Below are positions 20,825 to 26,943 of a stretch of DNA of 26,943 nucleotides, piece by piece; position 1 is the stretch's first letter; each line of letters opens with the position of its first letter. The stretch is from an uncultured Bacteroidales bacterium (GTDB taxonomy: Bacteria > Bacteroidota > Bacteroidia > Bacteroidales > UBA932), in NCBI GenBank assembly GCA_937899055.1, contig CALBPX010000097.1:1-26943 (forward strand). The letters run 5' to 3'. The notes beneath the pieces are model-generated. The model ran no database searches and was not told where the DNA came from. It saw only the letters and a list, made by a program, of their open reading frames with translations. Made by a program: the position numbers and the translations under genes.

Positions 20825-22678
20825 TTATTTGATAAGTTTTTCCTGGTATGCCTTCAATGTTTCAAGAACATTGCTGCGTACGCTGATGAAGTTCTCTATT
20901 CCCTTGCCTATGAGCTCGTCTTTGCAAGCAGGATCTCCTGCCACAACTACGATGCCCTTCTTGCCTACTATCTTGGCAATTGCAGGAACCTCTGCTGCAT
21001 ATTCATCGTCTGACGAGCATGCTACGATGATGTCTGCCTTTGCCTTGAGAGCTGCCTTTGCTCCTTCTTCAGGAGAGTTGAAACGGTTGTTGTCAACTAC
21101 CTGGAAACCGGCCACTGCAAAGAAGTTGCAGGCGAACTGAGCCCTTGCACGGCACATTGCAAGGTTTCCGTAGGTAACCATAAATGCCATAGGACGTTTC
21201 TTGGCTTTGTCTGTCTTGAACCTGAGTTCCTCAAAGGCCATTGCGCCCCTGTAAACCTCCAGCGGACGGCCAACCATGCCAGCCTTCTTCTTTGGAGCTG
21301 CCTTGCGGGTAACGGTCTTCTTGGTAACTTCTTTTTCCACAACTTCCGTGAAGTTAGGGAACTGGTTGGTTCCAAGCAGAGTATCTCTTCTGGTTGCTAT
21401 GTTGGAATCTCTCTTGAGGGAGGTTTCCTTGATGCTGTCCTGAATCTTTTCTGCCTTGAATGCCTCTACATAGCCGCCGGCCTTTTCTATGGAGTTGAAC
21501 AAATCCCAAGCTGCTTTAGCTATGGAATCTGTGAGCTCCTCAATGTAATAAGAACCGGCACCCGGGTCAACTACCTTGTTGAAATGGCTCTCGTCCAGAA
21601 GCAGGCTCTGTACATTGCGGGCAATTCTGTTGGAGAATTCACCGGGCTTCTTGTAGGCGTGGTCGAACGGAAGAACTTCCATGGAGTCAACTCCTCCAAT
21701 TGCGCCGCTCATTGCCTCGGTGGTATCGCGGAGCATATTTACATAAGGGTCATAAACGGTCTGGTTCCAGGCGCTTGTAACTGCGTGTACCTTAATCTTG
21801 CAGCTGTCTTCCTTCTTTGCTCCGTAGGCCTTTACTATGTTGGCCCACAGAAGTCTTGCGGCGCGGAACTTTGCAATTTCCATAAAGTAGTTGCCGCTGA
21901 TGGATACGGTGAACTTGATTCTCTTTGCTGCATCGTCTGCCTTGAGGCCGGCATCGGTAAGCAGGTTGAGATATTCGCTGCCCATATTCATTCCGTAGGC
22001 AAGCTCCTGTGTAATGGTGCTTCCGGCATCGTTGAAGGCGTAGGAATATACTCCTACAACGGTTATGTTAGGAAACTCATTTACAAGCTCTATGGCCTTT
22101 ACCAAAAGTTTTGAAGCATCTGCCTTGCTGTAAACTCCGGTTGAGTTCATCTCCTTGAGAGGGTCATAGTCAAAAGAAGCCCTGACGGCTGCCGGTCTTA
22201 CTCCGTTTTCTTTTGCAATTGCAATAAAATTCTTGAGGACTGAAAGGTCTTTGCAGCCTTTGAAATTAACTTCAACGGCCTTGAGCTCAATGCCTTTGAG
22301 TAAAGTTCTCATATCTGCCTTGAGAACCTTCTCTGTCTGGCTCAGGTCAAATCCGGGAGCTGTTACGCCCTTCATCATGCCGTCCAGAGCCAAGGCATTG
22401 GCTGCCTTGAAGTCTTTGCCAACCATGTAGTCCTGACGGATGAGCCAGTTGTTGTTGTCTTTTGTGCCGCGGACAAATGGGAACTGCCCTGCCTGACCAC
22501 CTACGTTCTTCAGACCCTTCAGGTCTTCGGCGCGGTAGTAAGGCTGTACGGAAAATCCTTCCATAGTCCTCCATACCAGTTTCTTCTGATAGTCGGCACC
22601 TTTCAAATCCTTAACTATAGCATCTTCCCATACCTGTTTGGGAACGGGAGGAAACTCAGTAAATAATTTCTCTGCCAT
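20825..22678 (-). CDS. mutA: Methylmalonyl-CoA mutase, small (non-catalytic) subunit
   Basis: The 617-residue partner of MutB has the same two-domain layout: mutase barrel (LVWRTMEGFSVQPYYRAEDL, then IARNVQSLLLDESHF and DPGAGSYYIEELTD) and a C-terminal B12-domain fold. The cobalamin-ligating DxHxxG is replaced by sequence like LAMCRARAQF, so this subunit should not bind B12. This matches heterodimeric mutases in which only the large chain is active. A Lys/Thr/Ala-rich linker (VTKKTVTRKAAPKKKAG, about 445-462) joins the domains and resembles the tract in MutB. It is first in the operon. The ATG at 22678 has an AT-rich leader without SD; a TATATTTG -7 box on the minus strand (22783-22776) lies about 100 nt upstream. 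Confidence 0.95.
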   Translation of the reverse strand: MAEKLFTEFPPVPKQVWEDAIVKDLKGADYQKKLVWRTMEGFSVQPYYRAEDLKGLKNVGGQAGQFPFVRGTKDNNNWLIRQDYMVGKDFKAANALALDGMMKGVTAPGFDLSQTEKVLKADMRTLLKGIELKAVEVNFKGCKDLSVLKNFIAIAKENGVRPAAVRASFDYDPLKEMNSTGVYSKADASKLLVKAIELVNEFPNITVVGVYSYAFNDAGSTITQELAYGMNMGSEYLNLLTDAGLKADDAAKRIKFTVSISGNYFMEIAKFRAARLLWANIVKAYGAKKEDSCKIKVHAVTSAWNQTVYDPYVNMLRDTTEAMSGAIGGVDSMEVLPFDHAYKKPGEFSNRIARNVQSLLLDESHFNKVVDPGAGSYYIEELTDSIAKAAWDLFNSIEKAGGYVEAFKAEKIQDSIKETSLKRDSNIATRRDTLLGTNQFPNFTEVVEKEVTKKTVTRKAAPKKKAGMVGRPLEVYRGAMAFEELRFKTDKAKKRPMAFMVTYGNLAMCRARAQFACNFFAVAGFQVVDNNRFNSPEEGAKAALKAKADIIVACSSDDEYAAEVPAIAKIVGKKGIVVVAGDPACKDELIGKGIENFISVRSNVLETLKAYQEKLIK

Positions 22679-22775
22679 ATTATTACTGTTGTTTGATAGG
22701 TGTATTAATTGTTTATGTGTTTATGTCTTTTGAAGAGCCTTTGCCTTGCCGCAAGGGCCGCTTTACAATAGATGG

Positions 22776-22783
22776 CAAATATA
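22776..22783 (-). promoter_or_regulatory. -7 box for mutA-mutB
   Basis: Minus-strand TATATTTG matches the Bacteroidetes -7 element and would give a leader of about 90 nt before mutA. No TTTG is found at the usual -33 spacing. The leader is too short and lacks the conserved B12-box pattern needed for a cobalamin riboswitch. Confidence 0.45.
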
Positions 22784-22828
22784 ACATTTATTATCGTAAG
22801 TTGTTAGGGTATTTATTTTTTAAAGGAA

Positions 22829-22861
22829 TTTGCATTTGGGAGATATTTTTTCATATCTTTG
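22829..22861 (+). promoter_or_regulatory. Bacteroidetes promoter for rpsU
   Basis: TTTG at 22829-22832, a 21-nt spacer, and TATCTTTG at 22854-22861 fit the -33/-7 consensus TTTG-N19-21-TAnnTTTG exactly. It lies about 35 nt before the rpsU start. Confidence 0.8.
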
Positions 22862-22878
22862 CACCCCGCAAAAGAAAA

Positions 22879-22885
22879 AGGAGGT
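22879..22885 (+). promoter_or_regulatory. Strong Shine-Dalgarno of rpsU
   Basis: AGGAGGT lies 10 nt before the rpsU ATG. In Bacteroidia the anti-SD of the ribosome is masked by bS21, bS18 and bS6, and a strong SD is retained on rpsU so that ribosomes lacking bS21 preferentially translate it. This site is therefore likely an autoregulatory element. Most other genes here lack an SD (mutB is an exception). Confidence 0.8.
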
Positions 22886-22895
22886 GGTATAAAGC

Positions 22896-23087
22896 ATGAT
22901 TATCGTTCCGATAAAGGACGGCGAGAACATAGAGAGAGCACTTAAGAAGTTCAAGAGAAAGTTCGAGAAAACCGGAGTCATCCGCGAGCTCAGAGACCGT
23001 AAGACCTTTGAGAAGCCCTCTGTACGCAGGCGCGCGCAGCTGATGAAGGCTATCTATGTAAAGCACCTTCAGACCAGCGAGGAGTAG
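22896..23087 (+). CDS. rpsU: 30S ribosomal protein bS21
   Basis: The 63-residue protein has the bS21 signature MIIVPIKDGENIERALKKFKR, then KTGVIRELRDRKTFEKPSVRR, and a basic C-terminal half. It binds the 30S platform near the 3' end of 16S rRNA. In this phylum it helps hide the anti-SD, which explains why most leaders lack SD sequences. It has its own promoter, a strong SD and an intrinsic terminator, so it is expressed as a single-gene unit. It lies directly before xerC, the order usual in Bacteroidetes. Confidence 0.97.
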   Translation: MIIVPIKDGENIERALKKFKRKFEKTGVIRELRDRKTFEKPSVRRRAQLMKAIYVKHLQTSEE

Positions 23088-23106
23088 TTTTTACTCAGCG
23101 ATACAG

Positions 23107-23138
23107 AAAGCCGCAGACATTTTGCCTGCGGCTTTTTT
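23107..23138 (+). terminator. Intrinsic terminator of rpsU
   Basis: AAAGCCGCAG pairs with CTGCGGCTTT (10 bp) around a 9-nt loop, and six T follow the stem centre. It is a clear factor-independent terminator 20 nt after the rpsU stop. Confidence 0.9.
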
Positions 23139-23141
23139 GCT

Positions 23142-23149
23142 TATATTTG
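23142..23149 (+). promoter_or_regulatory. -7 box for xerC
   Basis: TATATTTG lies 4 nt before the ATG at 23154, just after the rpsU terminator. A TTTG at 23121-23124 is the nearest -33 candidate (17-nt spacing). If used, the xerC mRNA would be nearly leaderless, and Met4 (23163) would be the better start. Confidence 0.45.
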
Positions 23150-23153
23150 TGCT

Positions 23154-24092
23154 ATGGGTTGCATGGAAGATTTTACGGATTACCTGAAGGTCCGGCGGAG
23201 ATATTCTCCCCGTACGGCAGCCATCTATGCCGATGCCATAGTGGATTTTCTGCGCTTTGCCTGGCCGGAAAGGAACGGTTTGTGCGGCTCAGTGAGCGAT
23301 GAGGAAATTACGGAAGTCCTGAAATTCAACATAATCAGGGCCTATGTGTCATACATGATTGACAAGGGTCTGGATGAGCGTACGGCAAACCTGCATCTGA
23401 GCGCCCTGAGTACATTCTGCAACTTTCTTGTAAAGCAGGAAAAGCTTCCAGCAAATCCGGTAAATGAAATTTCACGCCCCAAGGAAAAGAAACGGCTTCC
23501 GTCTTTCTTTACTCCCGATGCCCTTGCCCGGTATCTCAACAGCCCGGTAGGGGAGGACTATCCCTCCGTCCGCAACCGCCTGATTGTAACCCTGCTGTTT
23601 GATACAGGCCTGAGGCGGGCCGAGGCTGCATCGCTGAGGATTAAAGATATAGACCTTGCAAGGCAGACCATAAACATCATCGGAAAAGGCAACAAGCAGA
23701 GGTCGGTTCCTATAGTGGAACAGCTGATGGAACAGATTGCAGACTACCTCAGGCTCCGGCAGGCCTTTCTGGATGGCATCGCCGAGCAGCCTGCAGGATC
23801 CTCCGAAGCCTTTTTCCTTACGGACAAAGGCCGGCCGGCCTACGTGGAGTTTATAAACAGGGCTGTCAAGGGGGAACTGGAACTGGTCAAGGGGCTTTCC
23901 GGCAAAAAAACTCCGCACACCCTGCGTCACAGCTTTGCTACGGCGCTGCTCAACAACGGTGCAGACCTTAACAGCATCAAGGAAGTGCTTGGCCACTCCA
24001 GCCTTGCGGCAACTCAGGTCTATACCCACAACTCATTTGAAAAGCTCAGACAGGTTTACAAAACCGCTCATCCCAGGGCCGCTAAGCATTGA
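23154..24092 (+). CDS. xerC: Tyrosine recombinase XerC/XerD
   Basis: Xer recombinases resolve chromosome dimers at dif. The protein has 312 residues, with a SAM-like core-binding domain (1-105) and a catalytic domain holding all six active-site positions: R154 (TGLRRAE), K178 (GKGNK), H255 and R258 (HTLRH), H281 (LGHSSL) and the nucleophile Y290 (TQVYTH). It is far more complete than the integrase remnant near 13063, and its position after rpsU is the chromosomal one, so this is housekeeping and not a mobile integrase. Whether it is XerC or XerD cannot be decided by eye. The usual next gene in this context (ribosome hibernation factor hpf) is absent; a thioredoxin-like gene follows. Confidence 0.92.
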   Translation: MGCMEDFTDYLKVRRRYSPRTAAIYADAIVDFLRFAWPERNGLCGSVSDEEITEVLKFNIIRAYVSYMIDKGLDERTANLHLSALSTFCNFLVKQEKLPANPVNEISRPKEKKRLPSFFTPDALARYLNSPVGEDYPSVRNRLIVTLLFDTGLRRAEAASLRIKDIDLARQTINIIGKGNKQRSVPIVEQLMEQIADYLRLRQAFLDGIAEQPAGSSEAFFLTDKGRPAYVEFINRAVKGELELVKGLSGKKTPHTLRHSFATALLNNGADLNSIKEVLGHSSLAATQVYTHNSFEKLRQVYKTAHPRAAKH

Positions 24093-24113
24093 GCAGATTT
24101 CCGCAGCTATTTG

Positions 24114-24121
24114 TACATTTG
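24114..24121 (+). promoter_or_regulatory. -7 box for the thioredoxin-like gene
   Basis: TACATTTG fits TAnnTTTG, 23 nt before the ATG at 24145. The possible -33 is ATTG at 24088-24091 (22-nt spacing), overlapping the xerC stop. Confidence 0.45.
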
Positions 24122-24144
24122 CATAAGACCAAAGACATCAGAAT

Positions 24145-24663
24145 ATGAAAAGAACAGTTCTAACAGCCCTCATCATGGCAGTCTTCTCTGCCTCCGTATG
24201 TGCCCAAACCGCTCAGAACAAACTCGCAAAAGTCTATGACGAGACCATAGACCCTATCCAGCAGATAGACAAGGCCGTAGCTAAAGCCAAAACCGAAGGC
24301 AGGTTTGTGCTTTGCCAGTTGGGCGGAAACTGGTGCCCCTGGTGCCTGAAGTTTGCAGACTTTGTTACAAAAGATGCCGAGATAAGCAAACTCCTCAGCG
24401 ATAACTTTGTCTATATCCATGTAAACTACAACCCCAGATTTGCCAAGTCAAAAGACGAGGCCACCGTAAAGAAAGCCAACGCCCTGATGAAGCGTCTGAA
24501 CAATGCCGGAAGGTTCGGCTATCCGGCCCTGGTTGTCCTGGACGCATCTGGCAAAGTCATCCACATCCAAGACTCCAGCTTCCTGGAAGAAGGAGATGGC
24601 TATAACAAGGCTAAGATCCTGAGGTTCCTCAAGAACTGGACTCCCAAAGCCACTGCCCTTTAG
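24145..24663 (+). CDS. Periplasmic thioredoxin-like protein
   Basis: The 172-residue protein has a signal peptide (1-20, ending VCA) and a thioredoxin fold with the redox site WCPWC (C64, C67), preceded by the strand RFVLCQLGGN and followed by VYIHVNYNP and the cis-Pro region GYPALVVLDASGKVI. CPWC and the extra segment between motif and cis-Pro put it in the Thioredoxin_7/DUF255-like group of secreted Bacteroidetes thioredoxins. It probably reduces or isomerises disulfides in the periplasm; the partner is unknown. The GNAT gene starts 4 nt after its stop, so the two likely share a transcript. Confidence 0.9.
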   Translation: MKRTVLTALIMAVFSASVCAQTAQNKLAKVYDETIDPIQQIDKAVAKAKTEGRFVLCQLGGNWCPWCLKFADFVTKDAEISKLLSDNFVYIHVNYNPRFAKSKDEATVKKANALMKRLNNAGRFGYPALVVLDASGKVIHIQDSSFLEEGDGYNKAKILRFLKNWTPKATAL

Positions 24664-24667
24664 CCCT

Positions 24668-25165
24668 ATGAATACATTCACCATAAGAAAGGCTTTGCCA
24701 AAAGACTTGGAAGCGGTTAACGATTTGCTCCAGCAGGTACTTTCCGTGCATCACCAAGGGCGGCCTGACCTGTTCAACAAGGTTGGCAAAAAATACTCCG
24801 ACGAGCAGTTGCTGGAGATCTTTTCCAACCCCCAGACACCTGTATTCGTGTATGATAAGGAAGGAATCGTAATGGGCTATGCCTTCTGTGAGCTGAAGCA
24901 TTGCTCCAGCGGCAGCCTCAGGCCGCTTACCACCCTCTACATAGACGATATCTGTGTAACGGAAAAGGCCCGGGGCAAGCACATAGGCAAAGCATTGTTT
25001 GACTATGTAAAAGATTTTGCACGGGAGCAGGGTTGCTACAACATCACCCTCCATGTATGGGAATGTAACCCCAATGCAAAGGCCTTCTACAAAGCGTTGG
25101 GTATGACCCCTCAGTACACCTCCATGGAAATAATCTGCACACCCACCGATGCCGGTCTGCTATAG
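24668..25165 (+). CDS. GNAT-family N-acetyltransferase
   Basis: The 165-residue protein has the GNAT fold: FTIRKALPKDLEAV at the start, the acetyl-CoA pyrophosphate-binding motif A at DICVTEKARGKHIGKAL (R102, G103, G107) and the late NITLHVWECNPNAKAFYKAL with the usual Asn and Tyr. This arrangement resembles small-molecule or ribosomal-protein acetyltransferases; the acceptor is not evident. It starts 4 nt after the thioredoxin-like gene. Beyond its stop lies an unused-looking promoter and then a truncated toxin gene in the opposite direction. Confidence 0.9.
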   Translation: MNTFTIRKALPKDLEAVNDLLQQVLSVHHQGRPDLFNKVGKKYSDEQLLEIFSNPQTPVFVYDKEGIVMGYAFCELKHCSSGSLRPLTTLYIDDICVTEKARGKHIGKALFDYVKDFAREQGCYNITLHVWECNPNAKAFYKALGMTPQYTSMEIICTPTDAGLL

Positions 25166-25215
25166 ACGCCCTGTCCGTTCTGCAAGCAAACTGGTAGATT
25201 CGATGTCCCCGCCAA

Positions 25216-25246
25216 GTTGTGAATTGCTTTCGAATTCTTATCTTTG
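25216..25246 (+). promoter_or_regulatory. Orphan rightward promoter facing into the truncated toxin gene
   Basis: GTTG at 25216-25219, a 19-nt spacer and TATCTTTG at 25239-25246 make a good Bacteroidetes promoter. No rightward gene follows; the next coding sequence is the 3' end of the antisense toxin gene. It may be the promoter of a gene displaced when the toxin-antitoxin segment arrived. Confidence 0.45.
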
Positions 25247-25256
25247 ACAAAACCTC

Positions 25257-25679
25257 TCAAACCGCTCGGCACAAGTTGTCCACTTTGGTTTGACAACGTA
25301 CAATCTCTACCTTAAGACGAATCTGAACAACCGGAGGGATTTCTGACTGAATCCGGAAAAGCATCGTATTGTTAAATCGTTTGGGCTTAATGACCTTGTT
25401 CGGAAGGTAACCGAGAACTTCCCCTAGTCTGAAAAGGATGGGCTTGATGGGCCCGGGATTAATCTGTACCAAATCAATGTCCTCAGTATATCTTGGCTGG
25501 GGTGCAAGATAGAGCTTATGAAGAGCTGTACCTCCGCGGAAAGCCAGTTCTGATGCGAGGAATTCATCCGAGAATATGTCGGTCAAAGCTCGCGTAATGA
25601 TGAGATCCTGCTCAACATTGGCGATATCTTCCCAGGGAACCTGTTTGTTCCAGTGTGTAATGGCTGACCGAGGAATCAT
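25257..25679 (-). pseudogene. AbiEii-type nucleotidyltransferase toxin, C-terminal half lost
   Basis: The 140-residue frame has the N-terminal nucleotidyltransferase core of AbiEii/AbiGii toxins: WEDIANVEQDLIITRALTDI, then FRGGTALHKLY (GG at 49-50) and RYTEDIDLV with the metal-binding Asp67 and Asp69. Intact relatives are roughly 200-300 residues. Here homology stops at LKVEI, and the last 16 residues (ending VDNLCRAV) look unrelated, so the gene was cut, probably by recombination, at about 25300. Toxicity is probably lost, since C-terminal active-site parts are missing. Its ATG overlaps the antitoxin stop (ATGA, 25676-25679), the usual coupling of this pair. A genuinely short variant cannot be excluded. 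Confidence 0.75.
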
Positions 25680-26476
25680 AGGTCGTCTATTTCTATTTCG
25701 GTATTGACCATGATATTCCAGCGCTTGTCCAGGACAGACCCGTCGTCGTTCTTACGGGTTGAGAGCCGGAACCGGTTGAGCTTAGGAGACACTGTCTTTA
25801 GCTCATGATAAAGATCTTCGGCTTGCGATTGATTCATCAGGACATTCTCCAAAATGTAACCAAGCCGTTGAACTGTTGCTATAGTAGATGGCGAAAGCAG
25901 TCCCTTCTCAGCCGCTCCTGTCCAAACAGTCTGCTCAGACAATTCTTCAATAACTGTAGCCGCTCGGGAAAGACCACCAACGTGTTGCTCATATTGGATA
26001 AGATCAAGAGCCGTGAGTTCCGGACCAGAGAACTTGATAGTTCCAGTCTCTGAATTAATCTCTTTTAGAAAGTTGTCAGGAATAGATGAGCGATAATTCC
26101 AATCCAGACTGGATAACCGTCTCATTCTAATCCGTGGCAGGACTGTCATGACGGAGAACTCCTGAGGGCGTTGATGGGCAGCGCCCAATAACTCCGCAGC
26201 ACTAAGCAAGCAGATATAATAAGGCCGGCGAAGATAGTCCATTAATTGGTCTATGTAATAAACTGGTGGGACAATACCCTTCGCTGCATAATGTGGAGGA
26301 ATGACGACATAGAAACCCTTAAAAGGTTGTGTAATCATTTCACTCTTGCCTATCCTATATAAATTATTACTTATTTGCTGTGGCGTAAGTGATGGGAAGG
26401 CGTTCGTCACCTCTTCATAAGAAAAGATTGGAAGGCCTTCGATTTCCCGACTATGCACCCATTCGCGAATACTCAT
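25676..26476 (-). CDS. AbiEi-type antitoxin
   Basis: The 266-residue protein begins with a winged-helix region (IFSYEEVTNAFPSLTPQQISNNLYRIGKSEMITQ). The AbiEi core follows: GFYVVIPPHYAAKGIVPP, YYIDQLMDYLRRPYYICLLSAAELLGAAHQ and later FSGPELTALDLIQYEQHVGG. AbiEi antitoxins bind DNA and repress their own operon, and counter AbiEii without a stable protein complex (type IV). The order antitoxin-toxin and the 4-nt overlap are typical. It appears intact while its toxin is truncated. A TATCTTTG -7 box lies 17 nt upstream of the start. Confidence 0.87.
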   Translation of the reverse strand: MSIREWVHSREIEGLPIFSYEEVTNAFPSLTPQQISNNLYRIGKSEMITQPFKGFYVVIPPHYAAKGIVPPVYYIDQLMDYLRRPYYICLLSAAELLGAAHQRPQEFSVMTVLPRIRMRRLSSLDWNYRSSIPDNFLKEINSETGTIKFSGPELTALDLIQYEQHVGGLSRAATVIEELSEQTVWTGAAEKGLLSPSTIATVQRLGYILENVLMNQSQAEDLYHELKTVSPKLNRFRLSTRKNDDGSVLDKRWNIMVNTEIEIDDL

Positions 26477-26492
26477 TTTCTTAGTTTTGTTA

Positions 26493-26500
26493 CAAAGATA
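26493..26500 (-). promoter_or_regulatory. -7 box of the AbiE operon
   Basis: Minus-strand TATCTTTG lies 16 nt before the antitoxin ATG at 26476, giving a very short leader. A proper -33 TTTG is not seen; ATTGTG-like sequence lies near the expected place. Confidence 0.5.
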
Positions 26501-26578
26501 ATCATTTTTGGGTTAGTTTGCGCACAATAATAAGAAAAACCATGGAAATAGTTGCTCGTGAGGAATGATTTCGGCAGA

Positions 26579-26597
26579 GTGAACGCACTGCGTTCAC
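26579..26597. repeat. Small hairpin between the AbiE operon and the next gene
   Basis: GTGAACG and CGTTCAC form a 7-bp stem with a 5-nt loop in the 200-nt gap (26477-26676). No T-run follows, so its role is unknown. Confidence 0.4.
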
Positions 26598-26676
26598 AAT
26601 TGAACTGGACGCGTCTCTCACCAGTCATGCCGAAGGCTCGACAGGAGGAGCAGTATGGTGGACAAGGAGTTGGAAT

Positions 26677-26943
26677 ATGAATAATAAAATCACCTTCGAC
26701 ATCAAAACCCCCTTCGTGCTCAAGGGCATTGAAAGAGAGGATGATACACCTGTGCATAAGGCTGTACATGAAGCATTTACCAATATGATTATTCACTCTG
26801 ACCTAATGATTGCCGGGGTGTTCAAGGTTGTGAAACAGGACCACTGCTTAACTTTCTCCAATCCGGGCACGCTCAAACTTCCGTTGGAGAGAATTTATCA
26901 CGGCGGAGCAACAAAAGCCAGAAATCCGCGTTTGCAAAACCTG
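26677..26943 (+). CDS. AlbA/HATPase_c_4-type ATP-binding protein, fragment running off the contig
   Basis: ATG at 26677 with a moderate SD (AAGGAGT about 6 nt upstream) opens a frame that continues to the end of the window (89 codons). It matches the middle-to-late part of AlbA_2/Schlafen-type proteins: REDDTPVHKAVHEAFTNMII, then LTFSNPGTLKLPLERIY and a GGATKARNPRLQNL end. The N-terminal AlbA_2 domain is missing. The sequence before the ATG stays in frame for about 35 codons but shows no AlbA_2 motifs, so this may be a 5'-truncated gene or a short form. It resembles the ATPase-like region of the protein at 13272-14681. Confidence 0.7.
   Translation, partial: MNNKITFDIKTPFVLKGIEREDDTPVHKAVHEAFTNMIIHSDLMIAGVFKVVKQDHCLTFSNPGTLKLPLERIYHGGATKARNPRLQNL

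Noticed and set aside
22679..22776. Cobalamin riboswitch in the mutA leader
   Set aside because: The leader is under 100 nt, shows no B12-box-like conserved core and only a small hairpin near 22740-22755; the mutase uses B12, but nothing here shows B12 sensing.
26473..26796. 107-codon minus-strand frame near the right edge
   Set aside because: It runs antisense to the AlbA-type fragment and through the AbiE promoter region; no domain-like content.

Overview
The window looks like a metagenome-assembled contig from a gut-type member of the Bacteroidales. Promoters carry the Bacteroidetes -7 box TAnnTTTG, and most genes lack a Shine-Dalgarno (SD) sequence. Other pointers are the two-subunit methylmalonyl-CoA mutase, type II thymidine kinase, the rpsU-xerC pair, TolC/HlyD/ABC-2 exporter genes and a FISUMP-type surface protein. 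The first 27 bases are Illumina adapter, so the left edge is a library artefact that cuts a helix-hairpin-helix gene.

Layout. 28-4269 is housekeeping: HHH membrane protein (partial), rsmI and a Glu-rich coiled-coil protein read leftward; tdk reads rightward from a palindromic divergent promoter; aspA reads leftward. 4344-12944 is one tightly packed leftward run: GH18 lipoprotein, parE, a PlsC-like acyltransferase, TolC, HlyD and two ABC-2 permeases, with no ATPase subunit. 12950-14960 is an accessory insertion with a decayed tyrosine recombinase and an AlbA_2/Schlafen-type regulator. 14965-16389 encodes a secreted alpha/beta-hydrolase.

16980-18383 is the most interesting locus: a secreted CsgG-like protein with a C-terminal FISUMP (C-type-lectin-like) domain. 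Its last part looks like the variable repeat (VR) of a diversity-generating retroelement (DGR). A 133-nt patch contains no AA dinucleotide and is dominated by NNC/NNT codons. A 10-bp stem with a 4-nt loop lies about 30 nt beyond the stop codon. No reverse transcriptase, Avd gene or template repeat is in the window, so this would be a remote target diversified in trans.

18666-22678 encodes methylmalonyl-CoA mutase (mutA, mutB), which with aspA fits fermentation through fumarate and succinate to propionate. 22829-25165 holds rpsU (strong SD, probably autoregulated), xerC, a periplasmic thioredoxin-like protein and a GNAT acetyltransferase. From about 25250 a second accessory patch begins: an AbiE-type toxin-antitoxin pair whose toxin has lost its C-terminal half, then a partial AlbA-family ATP-binding protein running off the right edge.

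All assignments come from reading translated sequence and motifs; no database search was run.
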